In this document: positions 24,677 to 32,367 of the stretch, piece by piece
How the letters are laid out: each line of letters begins with the position of its first letter
How positions within the stretch are numbered: position 1 is the stretch's first letter
Source: JBHIDQ01 sp046760155
GTDB taxonomy: Bacteria > Chloroflexota > Dehalococcoidia > Dehalococcoidales > RBG-16-60-22
Length of the DNA stretch: 34,404 bases
Direction of reading: 5' to 3'
Assembly (NCBI GenBank): GCA_046760155.1
Contig: JBHIDQ010000002.1
Span: forward strand, 1-34,404
Position numbers and translations under genes: made by a program
The notes under the pieces: generated by a model
Told to the model about the DNA's origin: nothing
The model's database searches: none
Seen by the model: only the letters and a program-made list of their open reading frames with translations

Positions 24677-26518
24677 TCAGGCGGCTTTTTCCATCCGGAA
24701 GAATTCCAGGATGTCACCGACTTGAAACTCACTGAAGTCTTTAATGCCGATACCGCACTCGTAGCCCGCGGCCACTTCTCTCACGTCATCCTTAAAACGC
24801 CTCAGACTACTAACCGTTGCTTCGTGTACTATTTCTTCCCCCCGCCGCACCCTAACTGAGGCATTACGACCTACTTTACCTTCAGTAACATAGACACCAG
24901 CCACCTGGGTCCCCTTAGCGGCCGGGAATATTGCCCGCACTTCAGCCTGTCCCTCAATAACCTCAACGTAAGAGGGCTTCAGCAAGCCTTTGAGTGCCTT
25001 GTCCACATCATCGATCAAGTTATAAATGACATTATAGTGACGGATGTCGATACCTTCCGTGTTAGCCAGTCGACGGGCGCCTTCCTCAGTGCTGACGCCA
25101 AAACCGATTACCAGTCCCTTTGAAGCCGTGGCTAACATAACATCACTCTCGGTAATATTGCCGGTACCACTATGGATGATTCTGACCTGAACTTCCTCGG
25201 TTGCCAAACGTTCTAGTGAACTTCTGATTGGTTCGAGACTACCTTGGACATCAGTCTTGAGAATAACATCAAGTCCTTTTACTTGTCCGGTGGTTATTTG
25301 GTCGTAAAGATTAGTCAGGCTCACTGCTCTGGGTGAGGTCTTTTCTTTTATCTCCAACTTATGTTTTTCGATTAAAGCCTGGGCTTGATGTTCATTGCTT
25401 ACTGTGGTTAGCGTATCCCCGACTTGAGGCACACTACTTAAGCCGAGAAGCTCAACCGGGGTGGCTGGCCCGACCTTCTTCATCTGCTTGCCAATATCGT
25501 TAAACATGGCTCTGACTCTGCCCCAGGTGGTACCAACAACTACGGTGTCACCAAGCTTTAAAGTTCCGTTATTAACCAATACCGTAGCTAACGGCCCTCT
25601 AGACCGGTCCATTTCGGCTTCGATAACCACTCCGGTGGCTGGTCCGGAAGGGTTGGCTTTTAGCTCCTCCACTTCCGCCACGACTAGTAGATTTTCCAGC
25701 AGCTCAGTGATACCTATCTTCTCTTTTGCCGAAATTGGCACACAGACGGTATCACCTCCCCATTCCTCAATAAGCAAGCCAGCGTCAGCTAGCTGTTGTT
25801 TCACCAGCTCAGGGTTGGCCTCAGGTTTATCAATTTTATTGATGGCAACGACGATGGGTACACCGGCCGCCCGAGCGTGGTCGATAGCTTCTTGAGTTTG
25901 GGGCATTACTCCATCATCGGCCGCCACCACCAAAATGGTGATGTCAGTTATCTGCGCACCATGGGCTCGCATTGCGGTAAAGGCCTCATGACCAGGGGTA
26001 TCCAAGAAAGTAATCTTTTGGTCATCGACGGTTACTTGATAGGCGCCAATATGTTGCGTAATGCCTCCGGCTTCGGTAGCCATGACGTTGGTTTGTCGGA
26101 TGGCATCAAGTAATCTCGTCTTGCCGTGATTAACATGTCCCATGACGGTAACTACCGGGGGTCGTGGCTGTAGATTACCGGTTGCCTCAACTTGCAGTTG
26201 CCGATGCTTCCTCATCTCACTAATGGCACTGGCTGACCTTTGCCCCGTCCGAGTCTGTGGGCGTGCTTCATAGCCATAAACAGCAGCGACTGCGGCGGCG
26301 GTTTCATAATCAATCACTTGGTTAATGTTAGCCATGATGCCATTTCTCATCAATTGTTTGATGATTTCAATGGCGCTAACCTGCAAAAGGTCAGCTAATT
26401 GCCTCACACTTGAGGAATGAGGCAGCTCAATCTGGCGTATCTCGGCCTTTGCTGGTTGGTCACTGGCCTCATCAGCTACGGGCTCCACAACGTCATCCGG
26501 CTTACTTACCTTGGCCAC
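24677..26518 (-). CDS. infB: Translation initiation factor IF-2 (short form)
   Basis: A GTPase that places initiator tRNA on the ribosome. The 613 residues are the short form: an IF2N segment at about 33-85, then the G domain, beta barrel and C-terminal domains that bind fMet. G motifs are GHVNHGKT (127-134), DTPGHE and NKID. The family consensus for the first is GHVDHGKT, so Asp is replaced by Asn130 here. The start is GTG after AGGAGC and overlaps the ylxR stop by one base. The rest of the protein is intact, so the gene should be functional. Confidence 0.97.
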   Translation of the reverse strand: MAKVSKPDDVVEPVADEASDQPAKAEIRQIELPHSSSVRQLADLLQVSAIEIIKQLMRNGIMANINQVIDYETAAAVAAVYGYEARPQTRTGQRSASAISEMRKHRQLQVEATGNLQPRPPVVTVMGHVNHGKTRLLDAIRQTNVMATEAGGITQHIGAYQVTVDDQKITFLDTPGHEAFTAMRAHGAQITDITILVVAADDGVMPQTQEAIDHARAAGVPIVVAINKIDKPEANPELVKQQLADAGLLIEEWGGDTVCVPISAKEKIGITELLENLLVVAEVEELKANPSGPATGVVIEAEMDRSRGPLATVLVNNGTLKLGDTVVVGTTWGRVRAMFNDIGKQMKKVGPATPVELLGLSSVPQVGDTLTTVSNEHQAQALIEKHKLEIKEKTSPRAVSLTNLYDQITTGQVKGLDVILKTDVQGSLEPIRSSLERLATEEVQVRIIHSGTGNITESDVMLATASKGLVIGFGVSTEEGARRLANTEGIDIRHYNVIYNLIDDVDKALKGLLKPSYVEVIEGQAEVRAIFPAAKGTQVAGVYVTEGKVGRNASVRVRRGEEIVHEATVSSLRRFKDDVREVAAGYECGIGIKDFSEFQVGDILEFFRMEKAA

Positions 26519-26823
26519 TAGTTAGCTCCTTTTAGCAGGTCTTGGGCAGATTTGATAAGCTGTTCTCGATTTTCCTGGGTAAGGTGGCTGCGTAAAGCGT
26601 ATTCTAACCGATTGCCTTTTAACCCGGTCTCCCAGCACGCCCACACTGGACAGAGATAAGCACCACGTCCCTTTTTCTTCCGGCTAGTATCAATCTCTAT
26701 ATTACCATCAGGAGTATGTATCAGGCGAATTAATTCACGCTTGGCCTTTACCTGGCGACAACCCAAGCAGGTCCGCTGCGGTATATGCTTAATACGAATG
26801 GAACGGTGGCTAGTACTCTTCAT
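26518..26823 (-). CDS. ylxR: YlxR/RnpM-family RNA-binding protein
   Basis: A 101-residue DUF448 protein. Family marks are RTCLGCRQVKAKRELIRLI, KKKGRGAYLCPVWACWE and a basic C-terminus. In Bacillus the homologue (RnpM) modulates RNase P. I chose the ATG at 26821-26823, which overlaps the nusA end by 14 bases and gives the family start; longer frames read through nusA. Its place between nusA and infB is the standard one. Confidence 0.93.
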   Translation of the reverse strand: MKSTSHRSIRIKHIPQRTCLGCRQVKAKRELIRLIHTPDGNIEIDTSRKKKGRGAYLCPVWACWETGLKGNRLEYALRSHLTQENREQLIKSAQDLLKGAN

Positions 26824-28246
26824 CTTCGTCAATAATTTCGGTGTCTCGGCGCCGTTTCTTAAGTCTGACGCTATCCTCAGCGCTTTCCTTGCTGAAGGCA
26901 CCCTTCTTTTTCTTCTTCTTGACTTTATCTCCCGGCTTAGCTGGTTTTGAAACCAAAATATCCTCAGCAAATCGAAGCTCAGGTTTCTCTTCGGTTAATT
27001 TGGGTTCAAAGAAAACTGGAGGTTGAGCAAATACTTCTTCTGGAGTTAGTGGCGGTTCAGCAGGCTGGGCGGTTTCCTCCTCCGGTGCCTCTGCTGATAT
27101 CGGAGCTGGTTCAGGAATAGGTGGCATTTCTGCCAGAGGTTCCTCGGCAACTACGGCCTCTTTTTCTCTTGCTTCTGCCTTGGCTAACGGTTTCGCTTCC
27201 GCCTTTTCTGCCTCAGCGATTGAAGCACTCTTAATGTCAATTCGCCATCCGGTTAATTTGGCAGCAAGCCTAGCATTCTGCCCTTCCTTGCCAATGGCAA
27301 GGGAAAGTTGTTTATCTGGAACGATTACCGTGGCTATTTTTTCTTCCTCGTTTAAGTCAACGCTTAATATCTGAGCCGGGCTAAGGGCGTTGGTAATAAA
27401 GGTAGCGGCATCTGGATTCCACATAATGACGTCTATCTTTTCCCCATTTAACTCATTGACAATATTCTGAATTCTGATACCACGCAGTCCAACACAGCAA
27501 CCAACCGGGTCAATACCTTCTTGGCGTGCCGCCACCGCTACCTTGCTCCGATAACCAGCTTCACGAGCAGTCGCTTTTATTTCTACAGTCCCGTTGTAAA
27601 CCTCAGGAACTTCTAATTCGAGGAGTCGGCGGAGTAAACAGGGATGAGAACGCGATACCACTACCCGAGGTCCTTTAGTGGTCCGCACCACCTGCAAAAT
27701 GCAAACTTTAAGACGCTGACCTACCCGGTACCTTTCGTTGCGCATCTGCTCTGGGGCCGGCAAGATTGCCTCAGTTCTGCCTAGGTCAACAAAGACTTGC
27801 CCGGGCTCAATACGCTGTACCAATCCGGTAATGACCTCTTCTTCCTTCTCCGTGTATTCCTCAAGAATGGCACTATGCTCGGCTTCATGAAGACGCTGCA
27901 AGATAACTTGTTTGGCGGTTTGCGCGGCAATGCGTCCGGCATTACGTGGCGTCGCTTCTACCATGATGATATCGTCAATCTGGGCGTCTGATTTGAATTT
28001 GCGTGCTTCGTCTGGCGATATCTCAAGACGACTATCGGAGGGCCGTTCGACGACCGTTTTCTCCGCCCATACTTCCACCCGACCACTATTAGGATTAATC
28101 TTAACTGAAATATTCTGGTTCGGGGCAAAATTATCCTTCCGATAGGCAGACACCAGCGCTGCTTCTACCGCCGAGAGAACCACTTCCTTAGGCAGGTTCT
28201 TCTCCGCCGAGAGTTGAGTGATCGCCAGCAGAAAATCACTCTTCAT
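26810..28246 (-). CDS. nusA: Transcription termination/antitermination factor NusA
   Basis: Binds RNA polymerase and nascent RNA and tunes pausing, termination and antitermination. The 478 residues contain the N-terminal polymerase-binding domain (about 1-125), an S1 domain (about 135-200), KH1 with GLRGIRIQNI (253-262) and KH2 with AIGKEGQNARLA (317-328). From about 346 to the end there is a 130-residue tail, first Ala/Glu/Pro rich, then a run of six lysines, RRRR-type basic patches and an acidic end. This tail replaces the acidic repeats of E. coli NusA and looks disordered. The gene is preceded by its own promoter and a leader terminator. Confidence 0.97.
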   Translation of the reverse strand: MKSDFLLAITQLSAEKNLPKEVVLSAVEAALVSAYRKDNFAPNQNISVKINPNSGRVEVWAEKTVVERPSDSRLEISPDEARKFKSDAQIDDIIMVEATPRNAGRIAAQTAKQVILQRLHEAEHSAILEEYTEKEEEVITGLVQRIEPGQVFVDLGRTEAILPAPEQMRNERYRVGQRLKVCILQVVRTTKGPRVVVSRSHPCLLRRLLELEVPEVYNGTVEIKATAREAGYRSKVAVAARQEGIDPVGCCVGLRGIRIQNIVNELNGEKIDVIMWNPDAATFITNALSPAQILSVDLNEEEKIATVIVPDKQLSLAIGKEGQNARLAAKLTGWRIDIKSASIAEAEKAEAKPLAKAEAREKEAVVAEEPLAEMPPIPEPAPISAEAPEEETAQPAEPPLTPEEVFAQPPVFFEPKLTEEKPELRFAEDILVSKPAKPGDKVKKKKKKGAFSKESAEDSVRLKKRRRDTEIIDEDEEY

Positions 28247-28282
28247 TTCCGATTAAAGCTCTCCAATATTACATAATTAAAA

Positions 28283-28303
28283 AAGTGGGGATGAAACCCA
28301 CTT
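28283..28303 (-). terminator. Intrinsic terminator in the nusA leader
   Basis: On the minus strand AAGTGGG and CCCACTT form a 7-base stem with a 7-base loop, followed at once by TTTTTT-type U-rich sequence down to about 28278. It lies 20 bases or so after the predicted nusA transcription start and 37 bases before the nusA ATG. It can end yggS transcripts, and it also stands in the path of nusA transcription, which makes it a candidate attenuator. Confidence 0.75.
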
Positions 28304-28328
28304 AGTTAGTTAACTATCGTGCTGCTAA

Positions 28329-28357
28329 AGTATAACATGCTTAAGACAAAAATACAA
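28329..28357 (-). promoter_or_regulatory. Promoter of nusA-ylxR-infB
   Basis: On the minus strand TTGTAT (28352-28357) and TATACT (28329-28334) are 17 bases apart, with TG one base before the -10 (extended -10). The predicted start near 28322 is just upstream of the terminator hairpin at 28283-28303. Confidence 0.65.
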
Positions 28358-28366
28358 GCCTCAGTA

Positions 28367-29032
28367 TCAAATCTTCTCGTCTCTTTCGCCAAAAATCTTA
28401 GTGCCGATTCGCACGATATTGGCGCCTTCCTCGGGCGCGATTTGATAAGAGTTGGTCATTCCCATGGAGAGATACTTCATCTCGGTATTGGGGAGATCAA
28501 GTTTTTTCATTTCCTCAAATAGTCTTTTCATGGCCACGAAATAAGGCCTCGAATCTTCTGGATCTGGAGAAAGAGGTCCCATCGTCATCAACCCCATTAA
28601 TCTGATGTTGGGCAAAGTGGAAATATCTCTAGCTAGTTGTTCGGTATTTTCGGGGAGTACGCCTGATTTTTGTTCTTCTCGACCAATATTTACCTCAATC
28701 AAAACTGACATTACTTTACCAATCTGCGCACATCTTTTGTCAATCTCTTTAGCGAGTTCAAAAGAATCCACGGTTTCGATCATATCAAATATTTTTACCG
28801 CTTTTTTCACCTTATTCTTTTGCAAGTATCCGATGAAATGCCATTTTGCTTTATTGCCGATTACCTCATAGGCTCTTTCCGCTTCTTGGACATAGTTTTG
28901 GCCGACAATTTTTATCCCGGCTTCAATTGCCTCTAGGATTTCCTCCGGTTTTCTGGTTTTGGCGGCGGCAACTAATTGGACTCCTTCCGGCAATTCACTT
29001 AATATTTGACTCACATTCTGTTTAATCGTCAT
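28367..29032 (-). CDS. yggS: YggS-family PLP homeostasis protein
   Basis: A 221-residue PLP-binding protein with an alanine-racemase-like barrel; the family buffers free PLP and affects amino-acid balance. The cofactor lysine is Lys25 in LVAAAKTRKPEEI. Further marks are GQNYVQEAERAY, KWHFIGYLQKNKVKKA, LIEVNIGREEQKSGV, GLMTMGP and the phosphate-binding SMGMTNSYQIA. The family's usual IGRLQ-NK is IGYLQKNK here and GENYVQE is GQNYVQE. It is 65 bases behind the lipoprotein gene. The local sequence looks richer in A and T than the neighbouring translation genes, which may hint at separate ancestry. Confidence 0.93.
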   Translation of the reverse strand: MTIKQNVSQILSELPEGVQLVAAAKTRKPEEILEAIEAGIKIVGQNYVQEAERAYEVIGNKAKWHFIGYLQKNKVKKAVKIFDMIETVDSFELAKEIDKRCAQIGKVMSVLIEVNIGREEQKSGVLPENTEQLARDISTLPNIRLMGLMTMGPLSPDPEDSRPYFVAMKRLFEEMKKLDLPNTEMKYLSMGMTNSYQIAPEEGANIVRIGTKIFGERDEKI

Positions 29033-29097
29033 GAGTAACTCAGTCCTTAAGCATCAGTGAAAGATGCTCAACATTTGGCAAGGCAAGGCCTTTTAGT

Positions 29098-29409
29098 TCA
29101 TTCGCCAACGGCTTCTTTTATGGATTTCTGGCGTTCTTCGTGCCAAGTCTCTATTCCTTTTTCATATTCTCCATAGACTTCTTTCAGTTGTTCGTTATAG
29201 GCTTTTATAACTTCCTGCTGATAGGCTTCTCGTTGCTCTCGATAGGCTTTTAACTGCTCCTGATATTCTCGATAAGCTTTTAACTGCGCCTCGTAGGCTT
29301 CTTGCTCAGCGCTTTTTCCCGTCCCAAGGGCCTCGAGGAGTTCGCAAGACGTGAGAACGGGCAGAACAGCTAATAGCACTGCTAATAAAAAAGTTTGCCA
29401 TATTTTCAT
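29098..29409 (-). CDS. Small Tyr-rich helical lipoprotein
   Basis: A 103-residue protein with a lipoprotein signal peptide: Lys, a hydrophobic run and the lipobox VLTSC with Cys22. The mature part is almost all charged helix with tyrosines at about residues 39, 46, 49, 56, 63, 71, 79 and 82, near-heptad spacing. The decapeptide QLKAYREYQE is followed directly by QLKAYREQRE. The DNA repeats 20 near-identical bases (29237-29256 and 29267-29286). AGGAGG lies just before the ATG. A membrane-anchored coiled coil is likely. I do not recognise a family and no function can be given. Confidence 0.8.
   Translation of the reverse strand: MKIWQTFLLAVLLAVLPVLTSCELLEALGTGKSAEQEAYEAQLKAYREYQEQLKAYREQREAYQQEVIKAYNEQLKEVYGEYEKGIETWHEERQKSIKEAVGE
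29237..29286. repeat. 30-bp period direct repeat inside the lipoprotein gene
   Basis: Twenty bases at 29237-29256 recur with one difference at 29267-29286 (the shared core is GCTTTTAACTG after TCTCGATA). The 30-base step encodes ten residues, so repeat change would keep the reading frame. Confidence 0.75.
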
Positions 29410-29526
29410 TTTATCCTCCTGTTAGCTCATTAACTTCTTCAGGCAATATTTTATATCATTTAAGTCCAATTATCTAGAAAGGTTTTACTCCTTATTAGCG
29501 TTCAAATTATAGTTCTCCATTGCGCC

Positions 29527-29556
29527 TTGAGAATAGGATGATTAAAATGCTATAGT
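29527..29556 (+). promoter_or_regulatory. Promoter of the tRNA-Leu gene
   Basis: TTGAGA (29527-29532) and TATAGT (29551-29556) are 18 bases apart, with TG one base before the -10. The predicted start is about 57 bases before the mature tRNA. Confidence 0.65.
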
Positions 29557-29619
29557 ATCACAAAGTAATCGTCTTGTTTTTACCAAACCAAGGAGAGACT
29601 TTATTTACCATTTGTCTCC

Positions 29620-29701
29620 GGGGAAGTGCCGGAACTGGCAGACGGGCCAGACTTAGGATCTGGTGTCGCAAGACGTGGGGGTTCGAGTCCCCCCTTCCCC
29701 A
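29620..29701 (+). tRNA. tRNA-Leu (anticodon UAG)
   Basis: An 82-base class II tRNA. The acceptor GGGGAAG pairs with CTTCCCC at 29694-29700, and the discriminator A is at 29701. The anticodon stem CCAGA/TCTGG encloses CTTAGGA with TAG at 29654-29656. A long variable arm and a T loop TTCGAGT are present. CCA is not encoded (ACT follows), unlike the selenocysteine tRNA in this window. Confidence 0.95.
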
Positions 29702-29767
29702 CTTTTGGTAACAGCTTCCGAACCACGCAAGGGTGAAAGTGGCTCCTGAAGTGGATGGAAACAAGGA

Positions 29768-31420
29768 TTATTGGGTGGTACTAGTAGTGAAAGGGGAGGT
29801 ATCTATAGAGAAACTACTCCACGACTTTGCTTTAACCATTCTGATGGGGGTAGTAATAAACCCCCTTCTTTTTAGTTTCTCAGTGGTTATTAGCAGAGCT
29901 TCGGCATCATGATTCCATCGAGATATCAAAATTACTGTCAACGGGGATGCGGTATGGTCGGTAGCTGATGAAAGGGCAAGAGTTGCCGGGTGGTTTTTAG
30001 CTGCTTTCTCCATAGCCCTGAATTCAAAGTTGAGTATGTTGAGTAGGCGCTGGGCTGGCTCTGATGTGGTCTGTTTGAGTTGAACAATATCTCGTCTGAG
30101 TTGGCTGATGTTTGGCATTTGCAGGAACCGATGCGTAAATTCCACTGCGGTAATGTCCTTCACTAAGGAAAGCGCCTGTTTGAGTGCTTCCTCAGGGTCA
30201 ACGGTAGTCGTAGCCAAGACAACTCTCTGGTGATCATAAGCTGCCAGTGCAGTGGGTACGTTCTCTTGGGCCAAGGTCAACACTGCGGTAATCAAATCGA
30301 AAGCTAGTTCGTCAGCCTCCTCAGCATTCAAAACCGAGAGATTAACACCGACTACTACTGCCTTTCCAGCAATCTCGGTAAATTCCTTTACAATTAACTT
30401 GTTTAGTTTCCGGGTATGTTTCCAGTCTATGTTCTTCAGTTGATCACCAGGCTGGTAGTTTCGACTGTCGAAATACTCTATACCCCTCTTCGGCAGTACC
30501 ATAGATTTAAGTGGTGGCGTGGCAGTTACGGTTGCCACGGCGCCTGTCTGCTCCAAATATTTCATTGCCAACCACTCAGCGTACTTTGCCCTCGGGATGA
30601 CATGCAGCTCAACCGGCTCAAGTTGCTGGTTTACCTGGATGAAGCCCCAAGGGTCCATACATGATACTTGAAGCTGAGGGTGTGACGGCCCAGCCAGTGG
30701 AGGAGTAATATCGAGATTTATTTCTAGCCTATTTCGATACAGGGCGAATTTATTAGGTGTGACCTTAACCCATGGGTCAACCGGATTAAGCAGACCCTGT
30801 AGCTTTACAGACGCTTTGCTGCTAGCAGTTACTACGACATCAACAGTCATACCAGCAACAGTCCTTTTCAGTAAGGAAGAAACATTAAGAGGTAACCGGG
30901 GAATGGCAAGAAATACTCGTATCAGGATGGCCAGTAAATACAGGGCAAATATGATGCCAGTAAACAGCAAGGTGAGATTATCAAGGATAAATGATACTAC
31001 TATTATGGTCAGTACCGAGATGAATAGAGTCTTGGCAATAATGGTGATACGTCGTCCTCTTGGACTTCCTCTGAGAAACTCCATCATGTTCGGTGTATTT
31101 TGCCTCAGGTGATAATCCAGGAGGTATATAAGGGGAAGGATAGATATTGCCGTCATAATTTGCGCGGCTCTTGGCGACACTCCCGTGGCATAGGTGAGAT
31201 AGTCTGAAGGTAGTTGCAATACCAGCGGCACGAGAAATATAGCCATTATAGTGATAACCGCATTGAGTTTTGGCCGCAGGGGACGCCAGGTGATTAATAG
31301 CATCACCAGTAGCAAGGCTAAAGCCAGCAGGGAATAAGGTAGTGCTAGCAGGAAAGTTGCTGCCAGTAGCACAAACAGCACGTATATCTGGCATAATAAT
31401 CTGGGTGATAATTTATTCAT
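29768..31420 (-). CDS. DUF58-family membrane protein
   Basis: A 550-residue protein. The first 180 residues hold about six hydrophobic segments. A beta-rich region follows, then the DUF58 core with RGIEYFDSRNYQPGD, NIDWKHTRKLNKLIVKEF (about 310-340). Downstream is a von Willebrand A-like fold (VVVGVNLS in the metal-site strand position). DUF58 proteins partner MoxR ATPases in envelope or stress functions. The ATG overlaps the moxR stop as ATGA, so the two are translationally coupled. It is the last gene of the four-gene operon. Confidence 0.88.
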   Translation of the reverse strand: MNKLSPRLLCQIYVLFVLLAATFLLALPYSLLALALLLVMLLITWRPLRPKLNAVITIMAIFLVPLVLQLPSDYLTYATGVSPRAAQIMTAISILPLIYLLDYHLRQNTPNMMEFLRGSPRGRRITIIAKTLFISVLTIIVVSFILDNLTLLFTGIIFALYLLAILIRVFLAIPRLPLNVSSLLKRTVAGMTVDVVVTASSKASVKLQGLLNPVDPWVKVTPNKFALYRNRLEINLDITPPLAGPSHPQLQVSCMDPWGFIQVNQQLEPVELHVIPRAKYAEWLAMKYLEQTGAVATVTATPPLKSMVLPKRGIEYFDSRNYQPGDQLKNIDWKHTRKLNKLIVKEFTEIAGKAVVVGVNLSVLNAEEADELAFDLITAVLTLAQENVPTALAAYDHQRVVLATTTVDPEEALKQALSLVKDITAVEFTHRFLQMPNISQLRRDIVQLKQTTSEPAQRLLNILNFEFRAMEKAAKNHPATLALSSATDHTASPLTVILISRWNHDAEALLITTEKLKRRGFITTPIRMVKAKSWSSFSIDTSPFTTSTTQ

Positions 31421-32367
31421 GACTCTATTTTTGGCACCGGGACCTCAGACACTGTCTGGTTGATGATGGCTTCGGGAGTAACGTCCTCCATTTCGGCTTC
31501 GGCACTAATTTTGATTCGGTGGGAAAGAGCTGGAATTAGTAGCCTCTTCACATCATCGGGGATGACGAAGTCTCTTTCTTGGATAAGAGCGAGCGCCCTT
31601 GACCCTCTAAACAGGGCTATGCTACCCCGAGGACCAGGAGCAATCATTACATCTTGTTGGTGGCGTAGATTATCAAGAAGACTAATAATGTAGTCGCTGA
31701 TGCTGTCGGCAACATATACTTCCCTGGTTTCCTGTTGAAGTCGGAAAATCTCCTTTGGTGTAGCTACCGATGAGATATCTGGCTCTGAGATAGCATCGAT
31801 ATTCCGCAGAATCTGCGTTTCCTCTTCCTTTTCGGGGAAACCACACCATATTCGGAACATAAATCGGTCTACCTGAACCTCAGTAAGAGGAGAGGTCCCA
31901 AGGCTACCATAAGGTAATTGGCTTGCGATAACAATAAAAGGCGGTTCTAAGGGGTGAGTTTCTCGCTCAATAGTGACCTGGTGCTCTTGCATAGCCTCAA
32001 GTAGTGCGGCTTGGGTGCGTGGGGTAGTTCGGTTCAACTCATCAGCGAGAACCACATTAGCAAATACGGGTCCGGGTATAAATTGGGAACTGCCATCAGG
32101 CTGATAGAGATAGAAACCAAGGATATCGGCCGGCAGCATATCCGGAGTACCCTGCACCCTCTTGAATTTACCACCAATGACACGGGCAAAGGTGCGCGCG
32201 AGGGTAGTTTTGGCAGTACCAGGTAGCCCCTCAAGGAGCACATGCCCCTGACTTAATAGGGCTATCAGCAAGAGTTCCTTTATCTCATCTTTACCGATTA
32301 TCACCTTGGATACTTCAGCGGTAATATTACTTAGTATTTCGTATCTCTTATCCGACTTTGCCGTCAA
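31417..32367 (-). CDS. moxR: MoxR-family AAA+ ATPase
   Basis: A 316-residue chaperone-type ATPase. Walker A is GLPGTAKT (47-54), Walker B is VVLADE (105-110), and the NRTTPRTQAALLEAMQEHQVT stretch is diagnostic. The family sensor-1 segment ATQNP reads ASQLP here, so the usual Asn is Leu151. The lid region PGPRGSIALFRGSRALA is present. The start is TTG after AGGAG and overlaps the upstream DUF4350 gene by four bases. With DUF58 next to it, it probably remodels or activates a membrane complex; the substrate is unknown. Confidence 0.95.
   Translation of the reverse strand: MTAKSDKRYEILSNITAEVSKVIIGKDEIKELLLIALLSQGHVLLEGLPGTAKTTLARTFARVIGGKFKRVQGTPDMLPADILGFYLYQPDGSSQFIPGPVFANVVLADELNRTTPRTQAALLEAMQEHQVTIERETHPLEPPFIVIASQLPYGSLGTSPLTEVQVDRFMFRIWCGFPEKEEETQILRNIDAISEPDISSVATPKEIFRLQQETREVYVADSISDYIISLLDNLRHQQDVMIAPGPRGSIALFRGSRALALIQERDFVIPDDVKRLLIPALSHRIKISAEAEMEDVTPEAIINQTVSEVPVPKIES

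Noticed and set aside
25461..26113. Plus-strand frames opposite infB
   Set aside because: Serine/threonine-rich translations typical of antisense to a GTPase gene; infB on the minus strand explains the sequence fully.
29620..29767. tRNA-Leu as an integration site for a mobile element
   Set aside because: No integrase, no repeat of the tRNA 3' end and no foreign-looking genes follow; the DUF58 operon begins within 70 bases.
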